Source of the DNA: a virus | Reading direction: 5' to 3' (one strand) | Virus record (IMG/VR): IMGVR_UViG_3300015371_000007 | Span: 1-64,000 of that record | DNA: 64,000 bases | Shown: positions 63,801 through 64,000 of the stretch, in pieces | Numbering within the stretch: the first letter of the stretch is position 1 | Layout: each line of letters begins with the position of its first letter | The notes under the pieces: generated by a model | Told to the model about the DNA's origin: nothing | What the model saw: only the letters and a program-made list of their open reading frames with translations | The model's database searches: none | Translations under genes and position numbers: made by a program

Positions 63801-64000
63801 CCACTGGACAGCGGCCCAAAGAGTCCTGCGGAAGTACGGTTTGCGGTACTTTCCCGATGGGCCGACGGCTTCTGGACCGACGACGTCCTCCCCAGCGCCC
63901 GCACCCACGGCTACGACGGCGACGACGCCACCCTCCGAGCCCTCTTCGACGGACGAGTAGCGTCCGCCCACGAATATCTCGAATCGGTGCGCCCGCTCGA
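54822..64000 (+). CDS. Giant polyvalent virion protein: M15 peptidase, C5-methyltransferase-like and SAP domains (3' end outside window)
   Basis: Open from GTG 54822 to the window end, at least 3059 codons. Visible order: Pro/Ala-rich N-terminus with three GANVSPLPPW-type repeats (residues 153-253); M15 D,L-peptidase/carboxypeptidase (SKHQTGTAADLAF, His355 and Asp362; RPHVQLE, His406); helical region with GYNVAQIVTEMPAFMIEM near 565; beta-rich region 1100-1450; coiled coil near 1710-1810; methyltransferase-like domain with ILSLYDRTGIISKPWEEAG (near 2030), QPPCTSF (Cys2096) and MMENPLGRI (Asn2161) and KKTQIWGEF; then SAP domain (near 2821-2852) and GLDVPAEVLKDYPEL. This is the pattern of phage polyvalent proteins, probably carried in the virion and delivered to the host. 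Confidence 0.85.
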   Translation, partial: MPSLLNLGTFGRLAQLFQRKKPRDAFLENLDEQWGNAWGTQPDASPPSRDPWLDQIASQYPFGAFDEPAAPAPAPELAMPQPAQPEPADDLAARIRASLGLGDTDEDNSLLAQVESTLRRQPYVQPPALPPAALSPTGAPPASRPPISLAPPDIATIGANVSPLPPWQAARRPAQDVHLPSEPPPAPPPPIPSGPVDMATAGANVSTLPPWAAARPPARDVRLPAPGAPPAPPPAPPMDVATVGANVSPLPPWEAARRARDQQLPPTAPAEDRLTTTETIPQLATPEGYAPPRQDVFKERLARVVQRMADEGYPVKVTSKTRTAAEQAKLYQQGRDGAPGKIVTWADGTTKISKHQTGTAADLAFVVDGRPSWDDKLPWPLLGRIAKEEGLVWGGDWSKQKNDRPHVQLEAEATQEGPYAAAKPLPPKLHGAPPPPPAAPLPTPPSPPVPVTTAEAKKDPFGFVDFIKSLYTTDGVGMVPIGGTLIPVPGLPQVTEAGAEKLPWAGAAFAAADAYQLIAAARRLRDGKATAADQALIEQYAAKEQEMAEHGTSWGYNVAQIVTEMPAFMIEMLSTEGVFTGARTAGKKAAQEAIGKLLKESAAEVMARRSTRWATKVAETAVGAAAQEAAMPTRVVAKMMDYVKPPLHPSLSPEDQRHVEAATKAYETMRGQHDHLTGVYDTVAAQLQPALDEIDTMKAQVDALRAHVNPNNPVSVAGYNAALNALNARIAQVQPQLDRLKADNGQIVDLERQMRTHSAVMDKADQKTLQDTLKEWDDDFLPALFRAIPDQFIEVFTEHAGEAIEPVAQLIGGKLAKTAVGKQVTALKTALLDDWLKLAPGNTISKWVKEIRQGAGYNGVLGEYGEERLADIMRAAMPFTRQAGEPNAAMIRMITGEPTPGAPEGESPRRSAAKEWLYQTTQELAAFAIPDVITHAAEHLPAPGQKPRAFTVPKDVTADELVDLRQRLQVARQSVRAVDDVKELDSRIAKVDTAIAAKMPPSAEGRPVREPAPAAPSGSEAAPPTAALPDTVVETLKKMGLTDPHLADLTSLQAASILSHSDRGALHDPEAAANTDPAAPRTLRSTPDSVAHAETLVETLRAGDRVTDSRGREWHVTQHPVAGGGTVTGLSARDADGPQPGAAFRDASGEWRHNPVVTAIVERGRITRGRAIPPKVTGFTTAKGSVYTVAGSGTSRAKTATGESFGPSDRTVYLDPKTAERAQLHLDNHDEGETTARPHILAGGRIGIVVKNRKTGEVRNDLSRIVRGSTTPAVGLHPFEVWTKDAEGRRRWHFGNAITEVQTDAPTAPAEKPTAVFAFHQPDEKGGALPMYHVQGGPLHRSTVSADTLREHGIDVPETPKFEGRKPATPTPADAPLGEWQPIVGLEGHRVYTSAKARSVAGRNVVYLQAESKDGKRQAFYLDVHGSTRNVDTVDAVAGGDPYGPNGEAPVWNAPTIAAAEEVARLVHWQRVHLTDASDAELDAVSARIKEIVARTEPAKTETPKPEDKPKTEAKPTKPTSEMSDAEIAQAILDRLKAKGQKVAPTTAAPETSRRAPASRPAESQSTDPKAQARAERARLIAELKKEQAQAKEKADTSSTPLKQTDEDVETPLYHAEEEAPSPKAVERMVGIVRSYLNEGITDFTAAARQFQEDYGEDARTLDAALELGWEMLTGHTVSVADALAPPTQAPEPQWRDNLPEDDAETIANDPVEVLEATLREQVQRGKRLREWEAKLVDKQAQIAKLEKIKNPTRKQQKTLVNNRKKVAEEYPRRIAEAKLDIEETWEELDRLMTGIDLADLRARVARNQIKLRTRRTFADAYEQLLNDLTPEARKNAEHHFGRATAGRDVRHLRVAMQIYELLLADDGPEGGEAEAKRLLDATNAYYADKSYLAETHEGRETEHDAFYAALHDAAVLVSGKEDFDPNDLDEWSAGDYVDPSEVGTLIFRTLDPQTASFDVDEFHRAYTDIEFRREPDSTFPPPDTSVNLLRANASGPMHTKAEGAAQIEQWKAAAQEAGRTQDNSRKIILSLYDRTGIISKPWEEAGYSVRRFDISPKADGGTAEDLTEFGNWMAEIEEMLGQGYQIVGVLAQPPCTSFTDSGNSHWDALHDTPNEEWLTRTYGEKATEFFDRPIDYANTLVAVVKLVVAQANPRFYMMENPLGRIDQQNQLPEPTLSFNPFDFGEPFSKKTQIWGEFNPQLPTFRVPGSKEEGGQGSRTWNLSSARKYEREMTPEGFAYAFFMANQAAAQEEWANQERPPYSVPPPGQKYDPTNPDPDLITTPAAFGDEEMPELTPEQAAAQRAEAIRKLKEGAGAPPASRPAESLPTTPADDGQRYVVSSKRGPTRKLGTGGVWQDTHYVTGEITATGPDWTDKRDAARPLTKAEVYQIVQGAAEPEALKITHADDASKTVTIGEVQGYVGQDDEDNAIYDPDKAWGARPAPASQPPRSRPVEKPTDAYDRAFATALKPDDPRWAPLRETGATESQILDVVREVFPEGTTSYHTHPDTGWAFEITGGMVPRVVGTAGTTGVRVSEVGRHLAVQVSRALDIPLNYEARPKAEPKGPAVQFTLDQHPFTAKVTFNRSETNPLYRAVITREGKRVHEYETVDLDDADTWLTRQLTQTVEAFNASPRVTISPADHETVKTYLQALGYNNVTQHKDGSLTVRATEGRQRLVFRATPGTVRPDTGGPSIRRDVERQAGALVVRAHNKTQASTAAFKQFEADLKQFATGRPLPSASMVRNDSREKAQPGGVIELPPTPPPSPDATPQRDIASLPRGTAPPWQMTRKAFRDDRRAYTVPKGNIFASTPEDVMSGAALKDRSRDELIAFAQYSGVPTKGSKEKLANRIQSVWRVRSFLAGQTVQTLSKYPQSDLNRMHKLTHRGKSASFAGKGGQAMSLLKWLATIRKNGLDMMADAIHELHVRKALKDGLDVPAEVLKDYPELAKEVAGGDIDSTTTGAPGSTGDQPASGAAPTGAAGTGQGPAAGGRAPLDSGPKSPAEVRFAVLSRWADGFWTDDVLPSARTHGYDGDDATLRALFDGRVASAHEYLESVRPL
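55278..55580 (+). repeat. Three tandem GANVSPLPPW repeats in the giant gene
   Basis: Units at 55278-55322, 55410-55454 and 55536-55580 each encode DxATxGANVSxLPPW and are 132 and 126 bases apart. DNA identity between units is high (GGCGCGAACGTGTCGCCGCT-type). The spacers are Pro/Ala-rich linkers. They may be docking motifs for an interacting virion protein. Confidence 0.7.
63679..63960 (+). CDS. Overlapping ORF (93 aa), possible nested gene
   Basis: GTG lies seven bases after AAAGGAGG, the strongest ribosome site near the right end. Product MATLTARQRARQDRLVTNRR, then LLAQVKDLLRAGVPHWTAAQ, looks protein-like for 60 residues and then becomes Pro/Thr/Ser-rich. It lies wholly inside the giant frame (+1 register). 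It may be a true overlapping gene, a product of shifted reading, or chance. Confidence 0.4.
   Translation: MATLTARQRARQDRLVTNRRPVPPRQELLAQVKDLLRAGVPHWTAAQRVLRKYGLRYFPDGPTASGPTTSSPAPAPTATTATTPPSEPSSTDE

Noticed and set aside
62280-63971. 563-residue leftward ORF near the right end
   Set aside because: Antisense to the giant gene; low-complexity Arg/Val/Gly text without a domain.
1-64000. Integrated prophage with host flanks
   Set aside because: Phage-type genes lie on both sides of int-att and no host metabolic genes are seen in the window.

Overview
The window is most of the genome of a temperate, short-tailed (podovirus-like) bacteriophage of high G+C content. The virion genes follow the P22 order: large terminase, P22-type portal, scaffold, P22-type coat protein, a gp4-like connector, a gp10-like tail hub, then fibres and ejection proteins. 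An integrase lies beside an attachment site built on a tRNA-Arg fragment, with phage genes on both sides of it. The sequence is therefore virion, circular or permuted phage DNA rather than a prophage edge. Both ends are cut: the left end enters a collagen-like fibre gene and the right end leaves a giant open frame that is still open at base 64000. The host cannot be proved. GC-rich codon use, GGAGGTGA-type ribosome sites and an integrase of the 'TGLPH' kind suggest a soil bacterium such as an acidobacterium, which is a weak inference.

Layout: 1-2 kb, end of a collagen-like fibre gene and small genes. 1.8-3.1 kb, an immunity-like switch with a leftward repressor, an operator region and a rightward Cro-like gene. 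3.1-11.2 kb, a tightly overlapping rightward early operon with two ParB/DGQHR-type proteins, an Erf annealase with a YqaJ exonuclease, an HNH protein, a J-domain protein, a RusA resolvase, an orphan BrnA-like protein and the integrase. 11.2-11.55 kb, attP with arm-type repeats. 11.5-15.6 kb, an MT-A70 adenine methyltransferase, an O-like replication protein carrying internal iterons, a probable helicase loader, NinB and a transglycosylase. 15.6-23.35 kb, a leftward block of tRNA-Ser and about 17 small genes, many with CxxC metal sites. 23.4-29 kb, rightward small genes in units each headed by a sigma70-type promoter overlapping an operator, ending with a Mom-like DNA modification protein. 29.2-38.4 kb, packaging and portal. 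38.55-54.8 kb, capsid, tail, fibre and ejection genes. 54.8 kb to the end, one giant polyvalent virion protein.

Working together: the repressor/Cro pair and two families of palindromic operators probably decide lysis or lysogeny and time the small-gene units. Erf, YqaJ, RusA and NinB form a recombination set. The O-like protein, loader and iterons form a replication module. MT-A70, Mom-like and a cytosine-methylase domain inside the giant virion protein suggest layered protection of DNA from host restriction, including a part that may be injected with the genome.

Most notable is the giant frame (54822 to beyond 64000, at least 3059 codons). It holds an M15 peptidase near its N-terminus, helical regions of phage polyvalent-protein type, a C5-cytosine methyltransferase-like domain and a SAP domain. 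Other items of interest are a perfectly symmetrical divergent promoter at 23.45 kb, two GTAACGGC iteron clusters and an attP using the 5' half of a tRNA.
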